Of a stretch of 64,000 nt of DNA, positions 47,486-62,292 are shown piece by piece. Made by a program: the position numbers and the translations under genes. A model generated the notes under the pieces. It searched no databases. It was given only the letters and a program-made list of their open reading frames with translations, and was not told the origin of the DNA. The stretch comes from Arcuatula senhousia (taxonomy: Eukaryota; Mollusca; Bivalvia; Mytilida; Mytilidae): NCBI GenBank assembly GCA_963971305.1, contig OZ020303.1:44752106-44816105 (forward strand). The letters run 5' to 3'. Within the stretch, counting starts at the first letter, position 1, and each line of letters opens with the position of its first letter.

Positions 47486-47640
47486 ATGGATGATGATCAA
47501 CCGTGGATACCACCTTGTTTGGAAGATGGCCAGGTAGATGAAGGGAAAACATATGTCAGTGGATGGGTCAACACAGAAGAAGACCTTCAAACTGTTCTGG
47601 AGTCGCACAAGAGAGCCTCTCTATGTACTTTTGTAAAATG
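47486..47640 (+). CDS. Exon 1 of the MULE-USP gene
   Basis: It starts MDDDQPWIPPCLEDGQ. A TAG lies in frame 6 bp before the ATG, so this ATG is the first available. It ends CTFVK plus a split Trp codon (TG|G), with donor GTAATT. Confidence 0.75.
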
Positions 47641-50600
47641 GTAATTATTGTTGTACACTTCAGTTAATCACTGTCAATAAACTACATGTATTTGCATCTA
47701 CACTGCTCTTCACTTTTTTGGGAATAGTAACCATGACATGAACACCTCCAATAGTGAAACACAGTATGATCACCTGTAAAGGGAAATAACTCCTGTTTAT
47801 GATTTTTATTGGTTTTTATTATTGTTTTATACATTATCACTTACTATTATCACCATTGTAATGATCCTGCCCCTCAATGGACCTTAATTGGAAATAAAAT
47901 ATGTCTTATGTCTTATAATAAATATTCAACAAACATTCAGAGATCCACGACCTACATATTCTGCTTTATTTACTAGAGTCTCTATTCTTTCAAATTTAAC
48001 TGAATGTGATCACAAAGGCTGCATTAGTTGGCAATATCTAGAATGAGATGAAATTTTTAATCCTTGTTTTTTTGTTGTTGTTTTTATCAGTGATTGGGAA
48101 GGATTTTTTGTCAATGGCCCATTTTCCATTGAATTCCAAAAATTTAATGGGTCATTTTTTTACTTTCAATATAAAATTTTGTGATGACAATGGGCCATTT
48201 TGAATGTTGCTTCAATATAAAATTTTGTGATGACAATGGGCCATTTTCAATGTTGCTGTCCCAATGGTCCAAGGCCCATTGCAATTCTAAACACTGATTT
48301 ATATTAATTTGTAATTACAGTGCAAACTTATATATGAATGGAATGAATAATATTATACACATACTGCACAAAATTCCCATTAAAGACTTTTTAGAAGGGT
48401 TTGAGGGAGGACAGATCTTTATGCTCTTTTTCATACATCTTTCATGTAATTTTATCATGTTTAAAGGTCTGATGATGCCAAAAAGAAGCAAAAGACAGAG
48501 AGACGATTACTCTGGAAATACCAAGACATTGAAAGCAACACTCCATTCATTGTAACTAGGAGTGTTGTTATGGCCTGCCAGTTTGGCAAACCAAGGAGGA
48601 AAGATGAGAAGACGGTATTTTTAGATATGATATCTTTCGTTTTGGATTTGGCTTCCCTTTTGAACTTGTCTTAATTATATTTTTGCACTGTGAGATTGAT
48701 CTCTGTTTGGTAATTCTGTTGTAACCTTTATTTGATAACATTGAGTACGTCTCTAATGATCATTTTTGTTTGTACTGACTCTGTAATGTGGTTCAAATGC
48801 TACTGACAAGAAGTTACTCCTTTAAATGTTGACATATAGCATAAGGAAAACATTAGATTGACACCAACTTTGGTAGTTTTTATTATATAACTGGAAATTT
48901 TTCTGGATTTTTACAATTATAACACATGTATGCTACTCTAAACTTTGTGCAAAATTATCTAGGATGCTATAGTTTTTTTAAGCAATAGTCAATGACTTAG
49001 ATATAATAAAAATGATTAGAATATGAAATTGGAGGAAAAAACACATTTAAATTCAACACACGAATATGCAAAAGAAAACATTTAAGCCAATTAATAGGTA
49101 CATGTATGGTCTTAATTACTGTACAGTTTTGAACATTGATATATTATAATTTTATATAACAGCTTCTGTCATGTCAGTATTATTCGATGTATTTGAGCCT
49201 TCCTAAAACAAATTATTCTTTCAGAACAAGGAGATTGACCACCAGTATATCAGAGGGCAAAGATTCCACATCCAGACCACGAAAAAGGTGGATTGTGTTG
49301 CCAAATTGAGCATACGCTATGTTACAAGGTAATAAAGTGCAATGAATTCCAATTGTGATCATTTTAATTTCACATCAGCATTGTACTCTGTATGAGAATC
49401 ATTGCAGTATAACAGAAATCTGATGACGGTATTTATGGAATAACTGTATTGTATTTCAAGCTTTGGCAGCGTAAAACTTAGATTTTACAAATTTAGTTTA
49501 CCTGGCGACGCGTGAATCTGATGTTGTACACCAATATCAATCAGTATATAACATGAATACATCAGATTCCATCATTTGCCACAGGAATCTGATGTTGTAC
49601 ATAAATATCTAATAGTATATAACATGAATACATCAGATTCCATCATGTGCCACAGGAATCTGATGTTGTACATTAATATCTAATAGTATATAACATGAAT
49701 ACATCAGATTCCATCATGTACCACAGGAATCTGATGTTGTACACCAATATTAATCACTATATAACATGAATACATCAGATTCCATCATGTACCACAGGAA
49801 TCTGATGTTGTACATTAATATCTAATAGTATATAACATGAATACATCAGATTCCATCATGTGCCACAGGAATCTGATGTTGTACATTAATATCTAATAGT
49901 ATATAACATGAATACATCAGATTCCATCATGTGCCACAGGAATCTGATGTTGTACATTAATATCTAATAGTATATAACATGAATACATCAGATTCCATCA
50001 TGTACCACAGGAATCTGATGTTGTACATTAATATCTAATAGTATATAACATGAATACATCAGATTCCATCATGTACCACAGGAATCTGATGTTGTACATT
50101 AATATCTAATAGTATATAACATGAATACATCAGATTCCATCATGTACCACAGGAATCTGATGTTGTACATTAATATCTAATAGTATCTACATGAATACAT
50201 CAGATTCCATCATTTGCCACAGGAATCTGATGTTGTACATAAATATCTAATAGTATATAACATGAATACATCAGATTCCATCATGTACCACAGGAATCTG
50301 ATGTTGTACATTAATATCTAATAGTATATAACATGAATACATCAGATTCCATCATGTACCACAGGAATCTGATGTTGTACATTAATATCTAATAGTATAT
50401 AACATGAATACATCAGATTCCATCATGTGCCACAGGAATCTGATGTTGTACATTAATATCTAATAGTATATAACATGAATACATCAGATTCCATCATGTA
50501 CCACAGGAATCTGATGTTGTACATTAATATCTAATAGTATATAACATGAATACATCAGATTCCATCATGTACCACAGGAATCTGATGTTGTACATTAATA

Positions 50601-53600
50601 TCTAATAGTATATAACATGAATACATCAGATTCCATCATGTACCACAGGAATCTGATGTTGTACATTAATATCTAATAGTATATAACATGAATACATCAG
50701 ATTCCATCATGTACCACAGGAATCTGATGTTGTACATTAATATCTAATAGTATATAACATGAATACATCAGATTCCATCATGTACCACAGGAATCTGATG
50801 TTGTACATTAATATCTAATAGTATATAACATGAATACATCAGATTCCATCATGTACCACAGGAATCTGATGTTGTACATTAATATCTTATAGTATATAAC
50901 ATGAATACATCAGATTCCATCATGTACCACAGGAATCTGATGTTGTACATTAATATCTAATAGTATATAACATGAATACATCAGATTCCATCATGTACCA
51001 CAGGAATCTGATGTTGTACATTAATATCTTATAGTATATAACATGAATACATCAGATTCCATCATGTACCACAGGAATCTGATGTTGTACACTAATATCT
51101 AATAGTATCTACATGAATACATCAGATTCCATCATGTGCCACAGGAATCTGATGTTGTACACTAATATCTAATAGTATCTACATGAATACATCAGATTCC
51201 ATCATGTGCCACAGGAATCTGATGTTGTACACTAATATCTAATAGAATCTACATGAATACATCAGATTCCATCATTTGCCACAGGAATCTGATGTTGTAC
51301 ATAAATATCTAATAGTATATAACATGAATACATCAGATTCCATCATGTACCACAGGAATCTGATGTTGTACATTAATATCTAATATTATCTACATGAATA
51401 CATCAGATTCCATCATTTGCCACAGGAATCTGATGTTGTACATAAATATCTAATAGTATATAACATGAATACATCAGATTCCATCATGTACCACAGGAAT
51501 CTGATGTTGTACACTAATATCTAATAGAATCTACATGAATACATCAGATTCCATCATTTGCCACAGGAATCTGATGTTGTACATAAATATCTAATAGTAT
51601 ATAACATGAATACATCAGATTCCATCATGTGCCACAGGAATCTGATGCATTCATGAAAATCATTCAGTATATGATCACTTTATAATATGAATGCATTATT
51701 GTAATTTCTATTATTCTTTTTTTTCAGATATCCACAGTACAGTGTAGATGATAAGGCTGGGCGTCTTCAAAAGCAAAACAAACTAGACACTCTATCGTCT
51801 CAATTAAAAAATGAAGAAGAGATACAGAATTTATGTTTATCAGAGTCTAAAATTTATGTCAAGTTGCCTTTGAAAAATGCCCATAGCAACCATAATATCA
51901 CTGTGGAAAGTGGCTATGGAAATTCCATGCACCCTGATTTAAAACTTATTATTAAGCAGAATGTTGAAATGGGTCTGACATCAGTACCATATCTTAGAAA
52001 AGTTTTGCAGCAACATGTTAAGACCAACTTATTGTCACCAGATATGATCCATCCAGCTCAAACAGACAGGTCTTATTATCCCACTAGCAGGGACATTTAC
52101 AATTTCATACATCAGTATTTGGCTTCAGGGTCTTTTTCAGGACTAGACCAGGAAAACCTAAAACACAAAATTGATGAATGGAAGGGTAATACATCTGATA
52201 TGTTTTTCTTTAGACCATGTTCTGGAAGTAAACCAAATACTAAATCTTCCAAAAATGCACAGAGAGTGTTGCCTGCTTCAGAGTCAGAGGATGAAGAGGA
52301 AGAGGAAGATGATAATGGTGAAGCTAGAGAATCTTCTGATATTTCATCAAATGAAAAAAACACTTTCTTATTTGTTCACCAAACTGAAAATCAAAAGAAG
52401 ATACTGGATAAGTACGGCAAATTCGTTTTAATAGATGCCACTTACAAAACCAGCAAGTACGCCCTTCCACTTTTCCTAGTCGTGGTCAGGACTAACGTTA
52501 GGTATGTCCCCGTAGGACAATTCATTGTGGAATCAGAAAATGTTGATAATATATCTGAGGCCATTAGCATACTAAAGAAGTGGAATCCAAACTGGGAACC
52601 ACAGTCCTTCATGATGGACTATTCTGAAGTGGAGTTTCAAGCGGTTCATCTAGAATTTCCATCTGCTAACAAGTTTTTGTGCATCTTCCATATTGAACAG
52701 GCATGGCTTCGATGGACAAAGAAAAGTAAGTATCAAAACTTCAGAGGTGTATAGTTCATCAATATCATGACCAAGAATAATTTTATATCACACCCTAAGT
52801 AAGGGACATGTAAACTATAAAATGAAATCCTGAAAAAAAAAGTAAAATAAAGTCTGAATACACAATTAGATGTAGCAATCACTAAAGAAATCTTTAAGAC
52901 TTTTTTACCAAATTTAAGAGTACAAGGCCTAACAGATTGAACTGGCTCAATGGTACTAAATGGTTTTCCATTGCCGAAAATACAAACATTTGGTCTTCTA
53001 ACTTTATTTCTATAAATATCTATCACATGTGTAGTATCACATTTTTAAGCTGATGAACTTAGTTAATTACAGTTTCAATATCGGGATCCAATGCCAGATT
53101 TGTTTTTCCGCAAATTGGCAAACCCTGAAAATCACAGAAACCGTTATAAAAAATGACAAAATAATCCATAAATCAGCATCTCTAATGGGGATCATCATTT
53201 CAGGATTCAGTCTAAACTTCAGCAGATGCCTGTTATAATTTTACTTCCAACATTAAATTAACTCTTCAGAACAGTCATTCTTTGAAAATCTATGAAGTAT
53301 TCTAGGTGCACTAATACCCAATACTTGGGACATTTTACAGACTATTTTTCTCCCTCTAAGATACTGGTTATTTAGTTATCTTGGTCCAACTGGAATAATC
53401 ATTTCCGAAAATGTGGTATATTGTTTGATATTATTGTATTTGACTTTGGTACATGTACACATGTATATTTGTATTGCTTTATATTTTTTAATTTTATATT
53501 ATGCTCTACTCAAGTATGATATATATCAGCAGGATTGAATTCAAAATATTGGTTGTTCATATCTGTTTGAACAGATCTAAAACCCACAAACTGAATAAAA

Positions 53601-56600
53601 AGACCCAATGGTTTCATCTCCATATATGCATATTAAATTTTTAATAGGCATTTATCATGTTTATTACAGGAAAATCCAATCTCACAGATGATGAAGCAGC
53701 TGAGTTCTTAAAATTGATGAGGGAGGTCCTTAGATCATCAACACAAGAAAACTATGAAACTGCTGTCTCAAATTTAAAGAGCTCAAGCTTATATGCTAAA
53801 GAAAATGTTCAGAAGTATTTGGATCGGTATTGGCTTAGTATTCCAGAGGTAATGCATGTACTTTTTTTGCCTAATCATGAAAGTGAAATCAGCATATAGA
53901 TTAACCCTTGTCCATCCATCTGTCCTGTTTTTGTTAGAGTTTGTATTTACCAGTAGGTCCATTGCTCAAGAACCATAGTTGGTATGGCATTTACGTATAC
54001 TTCACATATGGAATTGATTAGTCTTGGGTAGTACTACAAGGTTCACTTGTTATTAGGTTACTTTAACCTACATATTTTTAATATCATGCATGTATTTGGA
54101 TGATGATTACTCAAAACTGTTTAAGGTAACCATTTTGAAATTTTTACATGTTACTTTGGGGGGATAAAAAGTTGTTCTGGATGATAATTCAAAAAACTGT
54201 TTCATATATCTTTTTGAAACTTAAACATAATTTTTTTGGCAATACCAGTAAAAGGATTAAGGGAGATCAAGTTCAATTTTTGGAACAAACATTGACCTGA
54301 TGTCAGAGTTAAAGAAAAATAGAATATATTTTATTCCAATGGCAGGGTATCATTTGATGTCCAATTAAATGCCCTATTTTTCAATGGTTATAAGTAGTTA
54401 TAAATTGATCAGTTAGACCTTAATTACCATTATAAATAATTTCAATAAATTTTGGGGTTTATGTTCACATCTTAGGTATCATTAATACAAAGTATAAATA
54501 TTATGTTTTATGTTTATATTTGTCTCAGGTTTGTGCAATAATGGTATACCGGTAATATTTATAATTGCTTCGACTGTACGTTTATGTAACTGTAAGTGAT
54601 AAAAACTTCTGTCTATAAATTAAATTATTCGGAAATATGTTTTCAGCTTCAGGTTGTGGTCCTATATGTTGGGATTTGATTACTGGACTACCTATTGAAC
54701 ATCTTTTTCTTGTTCAAGTGGACTTACTAGGTTATTTCTACTCTTACAACCTAAGTGATTCATTTTCATTCCTTCATACTCGATGTCACATATAGAAAAA
54801 TAGCATAACATCCACCTCTTGCATAGCTGGAGTAGGATTCAATTTTTGTCTCGCCTGCGACGAATGTCGCAAAAGGCGAGACTTAGGTATGGTGATTCCG
54901 GCGGCGACGGCGACGGCGGCGGCGTCCACAATTGGTTAAAGTTTTTGCTTAAGTCTGTTTTGTGTGAACTAGTTATGTTACACCATTGATATTTGGTGTG
55001 CAGTTGCATCAGCATCAGTACAGATCAGTTATAAAAGGATTTCACCTGTATGCTCCTGCAGTCACGGTCTACTGACTTTGAAATTTTACACTGATTTGGC
55101 CGAGGTTAACCTTTTTTCTTAAGTCTGTTTAACATGAAGCAGTTATGTTACACCATTGATATTTGGTATGCAGTTGCATCAGCATCAGTACATATAAGTT
55201 TTAAAAGGATTTCATCTGTATGCTCCTGCAGTCACGGTCTACTGACTTTGAAATTTTACACTGATTTGGCCGAGGTTAACCTTTTTTCTTAAGTCTGTTA
55301 AACATGAAGCAGTTATGGTTCACCATTGATATTGGGTATGCACTTGCATTAGCATTAGTACAGATCAATTTCAAAAGCATTTCATCTGTATGCTTCTGCA
55401 GTCACGGTCTTCTGACTTTGAAATTTTACACCAATTTGGCCGAGGTTAACCTTTTTTCTTACGTCTGTTTAGCATGAAGCAGTTATGGTACATCATTGAT
55501 ATTGGGTATGCACTTGCATTAGCATCAGTACAGATCAATTTCAAAAGTATTTTATCTGTATTATCCTGCAGTCACAGTCTGCTGACTTTGAGATTTTACA
55601 CCTTTTTACTTTTGTCATTGAGTGTTTTATATAAAGCAGTTATGGTTCACCATTTATATTTGGTATGCAGCTGCTTAAGCATCAGTTACGATCAGTTTAA
55701 GGAGGATTTTTACTTTTTTTATACTGTGTCCAGTTGCGACAGGCGAGACATGTCTCTGTGTTAACAGTTTATTTTATTTATTTTGCAGAGATGGTGTAGA
55801 GCATTTATTGACGCTGGCTTCAACTCAATGTTGAGAACAAATAATGGAGTCGAGGCCCTTAATAGTTCTCTAAAGAACTACTACACCAAACTTACAGGAA
55901 CAGGAACTATTACAAATCTTGTAGAAACCATTGTCTCTGATTTTATTCCTGACCAAATCAATTCTTTTCGACGACTAAATTACTGTTATTCTAGTCAATA
56001 CAGACAATATAATACACATGTACCAGATTTTCTGAGAAATCTACCAAGGAATGTCGTCAAACACTGCTTGGTTAGGTATGCATCTGCAACCGACTACTCA
56101 AATGATGACATTGATGAAGTTTCAAATGGAGTGTTGTTGGTAAAAAGTGAACATCAAACAGACCAGATGTATCAAGTCGAGTTTGGTACAGAGGACAGAT
56201 TGCCATCTTGTTCCTGTGATGACTTCTTGAAGTTCTTTCTACCATGCAAACACTTTTTTGCTGTGATTCGCAACACGAAGTATACATGGCAGGACTTAAG
56301 CCCAACCTATATTAATAGTCCATATCTTCAATTAGACACAGAATTTCTATCTCCAGAAGCAGTTGAGGTATCTGTTGAGAATACAGATGAAAGTAATATG
56401 TTGCAATTGATGGAGGTTCAACTTGAGTGTAATAACAAAGAAATTGCAACAGCTAACCAATCCTTACTTTCTAAAGCTAGAGGAAAGGTGCGTGAAAGTT
56501 TAAAAATAGTAGAGGACTTAACTTATCTTTCCCAAGATTCAGATGTGCTTAATAATATGAATGATACTTTGGGTCAAATTATTACACAACTAGAATTAAC

Positions 56601-59600
56601 AGTGCAAAGATGTGACAATCTTCCTTTAAATCGACCGTTACCACAAAGAAAGAACATGAAGAATAGAGTAACGACAAAAAAATCTACCAAATTGTATGTT
56701 AAAGGTAAGAATTATACATTATAAATCATTTTAGAAAATTTAGAAAAGGCATTAAGAAAACATTCACCAAAAAATGTACATTACGATTAAAAACAAATAG
56801 ATTATAAAATAGAATACATTTATATGCACCTAGAAAGCTTTGTTATGTATCACACGATCAAACGAATATAAATCAATGAATAGATATGAAAGCAAGATGC
56901 CAATGAGGTACTAAAGGGGCATCCAAATATCAAAAGTCTGAAACTTCGAAGACAAGACCAGAGAAGGAAAACGGCGAAGACAACACAAAAAAACAACATA
57001 AAATCACAAAACAGAAACAACTGAATAACAACTAGTAACACAAACTCAAGTCATTGCAAGAGTGTACTCAGTTGCTCCGGAAGAGTAAGCGGTACCTGCC
57101 TGCTATAGTCATGACTGTTCACTTTTAATGTTTTTGTAAAATTTCGAAGAGCTTGTTTATGATGTGTAACACAAATAAACAATTAGTTTCTGTTCATAAG
57201 TTTTTACATTATATGTTTATATGGACATGATGGAAGACTTTTAAAACTTTATTTCATTTTACAGTTTTAATAAGGTAATTATGTGAAAAAGGGATGTAAC
57301 ATATGTGCAGCATGTACCTAATATCTAAACCTTAATCTTTGTGTGGTGAAGGAATGTACAGCTTGATTGCAATATCACTCTATAGCTATTCTAATATATT
57401 ACCCACCCTTGTAGTAGTAATCTTTGTGATCCTTTATTTTCTTACTATGTTTGTGGTAGAACTATGTTTATTTTGCACTTAAGGAATATAATGGATGTAT
57501 TTTATTCAAAATCAGAAATGTTTGCTCTTGGGAGCCTCATAATTGTGTATTCTCATACACTGTAACACATATACATTGTAATTGTTATATTGGTTAACTT
57601 GAAATGTGTATTTTGTATAGATGTACTATAAAAAATTTTAGTAGAGCCACTATTTAAAGTCTTAAATATTTAATACCATATACATGTAATTACATTTTTG
57701 TTTTTCATTTGTTTGGTTCTGTTGATGTTTGGTGTATTTGTTGCACTTTGTTAAATCCATACATACATGTATTTCAGAAGACCAGCTTAACCAGAATAGG
57801 AAGACAAGACAAACTACAAGTCGGAAGAGAAAGATCTCAAACAAGCAAGCAGGTATTGATATTTGTAGTTCTTACCAGAAACCTGGTGGCAGTCACAACA
57901 CAAGAATCTGGTGTCTATATCTAGCTGTATATATAGTACATAGACATCAGAATCTTTGCTATAGTGCAGGAATCTGGTGTCAGGTGTCTATATCTAGCTG
58001 TATATAGTACATAGACATCAGAATCCTTGCTACATAACAGGAATCTGGTGTCAGGTGTCTATATCTAGCTGTATATAGTACATAGACATCAGAATCCTTG
58101 CTACATAACAGGAATCTGGTGTCAGGTGTCTATATCTAGCTGTATATAGTACATAGACATCAGAATCCTTGCTACATAACAGGAATCTGGTGTCAGGTGT
58201 CTATATCTAGCTGTATATAGTACATAGACATCAGAATCCTTGCTATAGTACAGGAATCTGGTGTCAGGTGTCTATATCTAGCTGTATATAGTACATAGAC
58301 ATCAGAATCCTTGCTATAGTACAGGAATCTGGTGTCAGGTGTCTATATCTAGCTCTATATAGTACATAGACATCAGAATCCTTGCTATAGTACAGGAATC
58401 TGGTGTCAGGTGTCTATATCTACCTGTATATAGTACATAGACATCAGAATCCTTGCTACATAACAGGAATCTGGTGTCAGGTGTCTATATCTAGCTCTAT
58501 ATAGTACATAGACATCAGAATCCTTGCTATAGTACAGGAATCTGGTGTCAGGTGTCTATATCTAGCTCTATATAGTACATAGACATCAGAATCCTTGCTA
58601 TAGTGCAGGAATCTGGTGTCAGGTGTCTATATCTAGCTGTATACATGTATATAGTACATAGACATCAGAATCCTTGCTATAGTACAGGAATCTGGTGTCA
58701 GGTGTCTATATCTAGCTCTATATAGTACATAGACATCAGAATCCTTGCTATAGTGCAGGAATCTGGTGTCAGGTGTCCATATCTAGCTCTATATAGTACA
58801 TAGACATCAGAATCCTTGCTATAGTGCAGGAATCTGGTGTCAGGTGTCTATATCAAGCTGTATATAATACATAGACATCAGAATCCTTGCTATAGTGCAG
58901 GAATCTGGTGTCAGGTGTCTATATCTAGCTGTATACATGTATATAGTACATAGACATCAGAATCCTTGCTATAGTACAGGAATCTGGTGTCAGGTGTCTA
59001 TATCTACCTGTATATAGTACATAGACATCAGAATCCTTGCTATAGTGCAGGAATCTGGTGTCAGGTGTCTATATCTAGCTGTATATAATACATAGACATC
59101 AGAATCCTTGCTACATAACAGGAATCTGGTGTCAGGTGTCTATATCTAGCTCTATATAGTACATAGACATCAGAATCATTGCTATAGTACAAGAATCTTG
59201 TGTCAGGTGTCTATATCTAGCTGTATATAGTACATAGACATCAGAATCCTTGCTACATAACAGGAATCTGGTGTCAGGTGTCTATATCTAGCTGTATATA
59301 GTACATAGACATCAGAATCCTTGCTATAGTACAGGAATCTGGTGTCAGGTGTCTATATCTAGCTCTATATAGTACATAGACATCAGAATCCTTGCTATAG
59401 TGCAGGAATCTGGTGTCAGGTGTCTATATCTAGCTGTATACATGTATATAGTACATAGACATCAGAATCCTTGCTATAGTACAGGAATCTGGTGTCAGGT
59501 GTCTATATCTAGCTCTATATAGTACATAGACATCAGAATCCTTGCTATAGTGCAGGAATCTGGTGTCAGGTGTCCATATCTAGCTCTATATAGTACATAG

Positions 59601-62261
59601 ACATCAGAATCCTTGCTATAGTGCAGGAATCTGGTGTCAGGTGTCTATATCAAGCTGTATATAGTACATAGACATCAGAATCCTTGCTATAGTGCAGGAA
59701 TCTGGTGTCAGGTGTCTATATCTAGCTGTATATATAGTACATAGACATCAGAATCCTTGCTATAGTACAGGAATCTGGTGTCAGGTGTCTATATCTAGCT
59801 GTATATATAGTACATAGATATCAGAATCCTTGCTATAGTACAGGAATCTGGTGTCAGGTGTCTATATCTAGCTGTATATATAGTACATAGACATCAGAAT
59901 CATTGCTATATTTGACTTCTAGGTATGACCCTGTACACTAAGTTTCTGACTGAAAGGAGTCTCTTTGTAAGAAATATGGGTAATGTTTTATGCCCTTCCT
60001 AAAGGCTAATGTTTTTTTGTCTTTCAGAAAATGACTGTTTAGCAGACATCATTGTTGAACCCTTTATTGAAAACAACATTCATACAGAAGGTAAGATAAG
60101 TTATACTTAGTTTTTGGGGGTATATAGGAATCACTTTGTCAGAATTAAGAACTTATGTCATGTCCATAACCTTTGAAAGGCTTTGTGAATATTTATCTAA
60201 ATATACAACACATCCTTGAAGACTCTGGACCAGATAATCAACATCACAATTTATTTGATATACACTGTTATTATTTTAAATAATGTTTGTTGTTTTTTTT
60301 TAACTTGTTGCACTTCTCTTTCTTTTCAAATGATTTATTATTTTCAGCAGAACAGATTTCAGAAGAAAGTCCACCTGAGAAGATTATGAGGAGTCAGAAG
60401 AGGAATTTGACCAGCCAGCATTCAGGTATTAAATTTTTTGTCTCCCCCATGACAAACGTCGGAGAAAGCAAGATGTGAGAGGGTTTTTTGCTGCTACTAA
60501 ATTTGACAGTTTTGCCTGGTAGCAAATGTTTCTGAAGTGTATAACGTGAAACTTATAATGTTAGGCCATTGATATTTGGTATTTACATGTAGATGCATTA
60601 CTATCAGTATGGAATAATGTATGATAAAACACAATACTAATAATTATCCCCTGCCATGATATGACCGAGGGTCATAGTTATGTCTACATCCATTCATCCA
60701 TGTGTGTGTGTTTGTGCACATTTTATTGTCACCCTATCTTGTGAACACATCTCCTCTCAAGGGATTTTGTTGAATTTTTTAAAGGATTGTTTACCCCCAT
60801 TTGTAGTTGATCATATCCTGATAGAAAATATTGAGATGTGGAATAAGTGTACGCAACAAAACAAACACAACCAAACAGCAATTCAAAAAATCACTACGGA
60901 AAACAGCAAGCAGTCTTCAACATGACCAGAGGTCACTGCTTGCCGTCTTGCATTGGCCCAAAGACTTATAATACAATACAAAAGTATCAAAACCAATCCC
61001 TAAATCATCAACGAAAGACCCAATTCTTGACATAAAACAGTTAATACAGAATGACAAGGACAAACAAAGGCTTTGGCAAAGTTGCCAGTTTGATTTGACT
61101 AAAGGCTAATTAAGGGGGTGGGGTAAGGGGCAATGGGTTAAAGTGAAAGAATTACATGTATATGAATCTTTCAGTTACATTAATACTTTTATTATGACAG
61201 GTACACCATATTATCCTTGTATATGTTGATATTTTTAGCATTATTGGTTAAAGAGCTTCAGCTTTACGTTCTTAATATACATGTATATTATTTTAGTTAT
61301 TACGGCTGAAGCAGAAAAATTCCGACAAAGAAAACTTCAACAGTTACAGAATAGTTCAGGAAGTAAGTTCTCTAGAAAGACATGACTTAAATAAATTGTA
61401 TTAAGAAAGATTGCTATTGGATGTCAATATACTGTTTCCAGTGCTTGCATTATATTTCTTAAACATATAGTTAGGATTTTTCCAATTTTATGTTTGTTGG
61501 TGTAAAATCTTTTTTGTACTTGTAAATTACCAACTAGTTTTGATGACAGAATATGTTCAGTTTGATCAACAATTACTAAACAGAATACAGGAAATCAGAG
61601 CCTTGTGATACATTTGATAAGACACATACTATATCTTCGGTCAATATGTATTTTACAGGTCTATAAATCCTTGTATTGACGTCCTCAAAATGCTATAGTT
61701 GTACAATATTCATTTGATTGGCTTATCTTGAAACAGTTTATAATGTACAATATCAATCATGTCAATGTTATTTTAATATTTCAGGTGTTTATCCAACTGG
61801 AGGTTTGCTAAATGGTTACCGGAAGAACTTATGTTTTGCAAATTCATTGTTACAATGTCTTCGATTAACAGATATGCACAGAATTTTGCAGTTCCATCCA
61901 AAGTGTAAAGGTATTCACATTGATTTCATTTCCTTTACTATAGAAGAAATTATGATTTAAAACATTTTGGTGGTTGTCTCACCACAAAGTAATTGATGGG
62001 TAGTAATGGTTGTCATCTGTGTGTCCATGGGTCTGTCAGAGTTTGTGGACAAAATTCCTCAGAAACAACGTAATGGATTTTGGTGAAATTGTGTCTGACC
62101 GTTGCCACTATATATAGTTGATAATATCCCACTGTTATTATACCCCACACAACGAAGTTGCGAAGGGTATAATGTTTTTGACTGGTCCGTCCGTCAGTCC
62201 ATCCGTCTGTGATCACAGTTTGTGAACGCAACTCCTCTGCAACTACTGAACAGAATTTAAC

Positions 62262-62292
<31 letters not shown>

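Noticed and set aside
49512..51650. CRISPR-like appearance of the regular array
   Set aside because: The whole unit repeats, with no unique spacers, and it lies in an intron of a spliced gene. It is a satellite.
52733..53026. 97-codon minus-strand ORF
   Set aside because: It lies in intron 4 of the MULE-USP gene, with no domain and no codon bias. Chance ORF.
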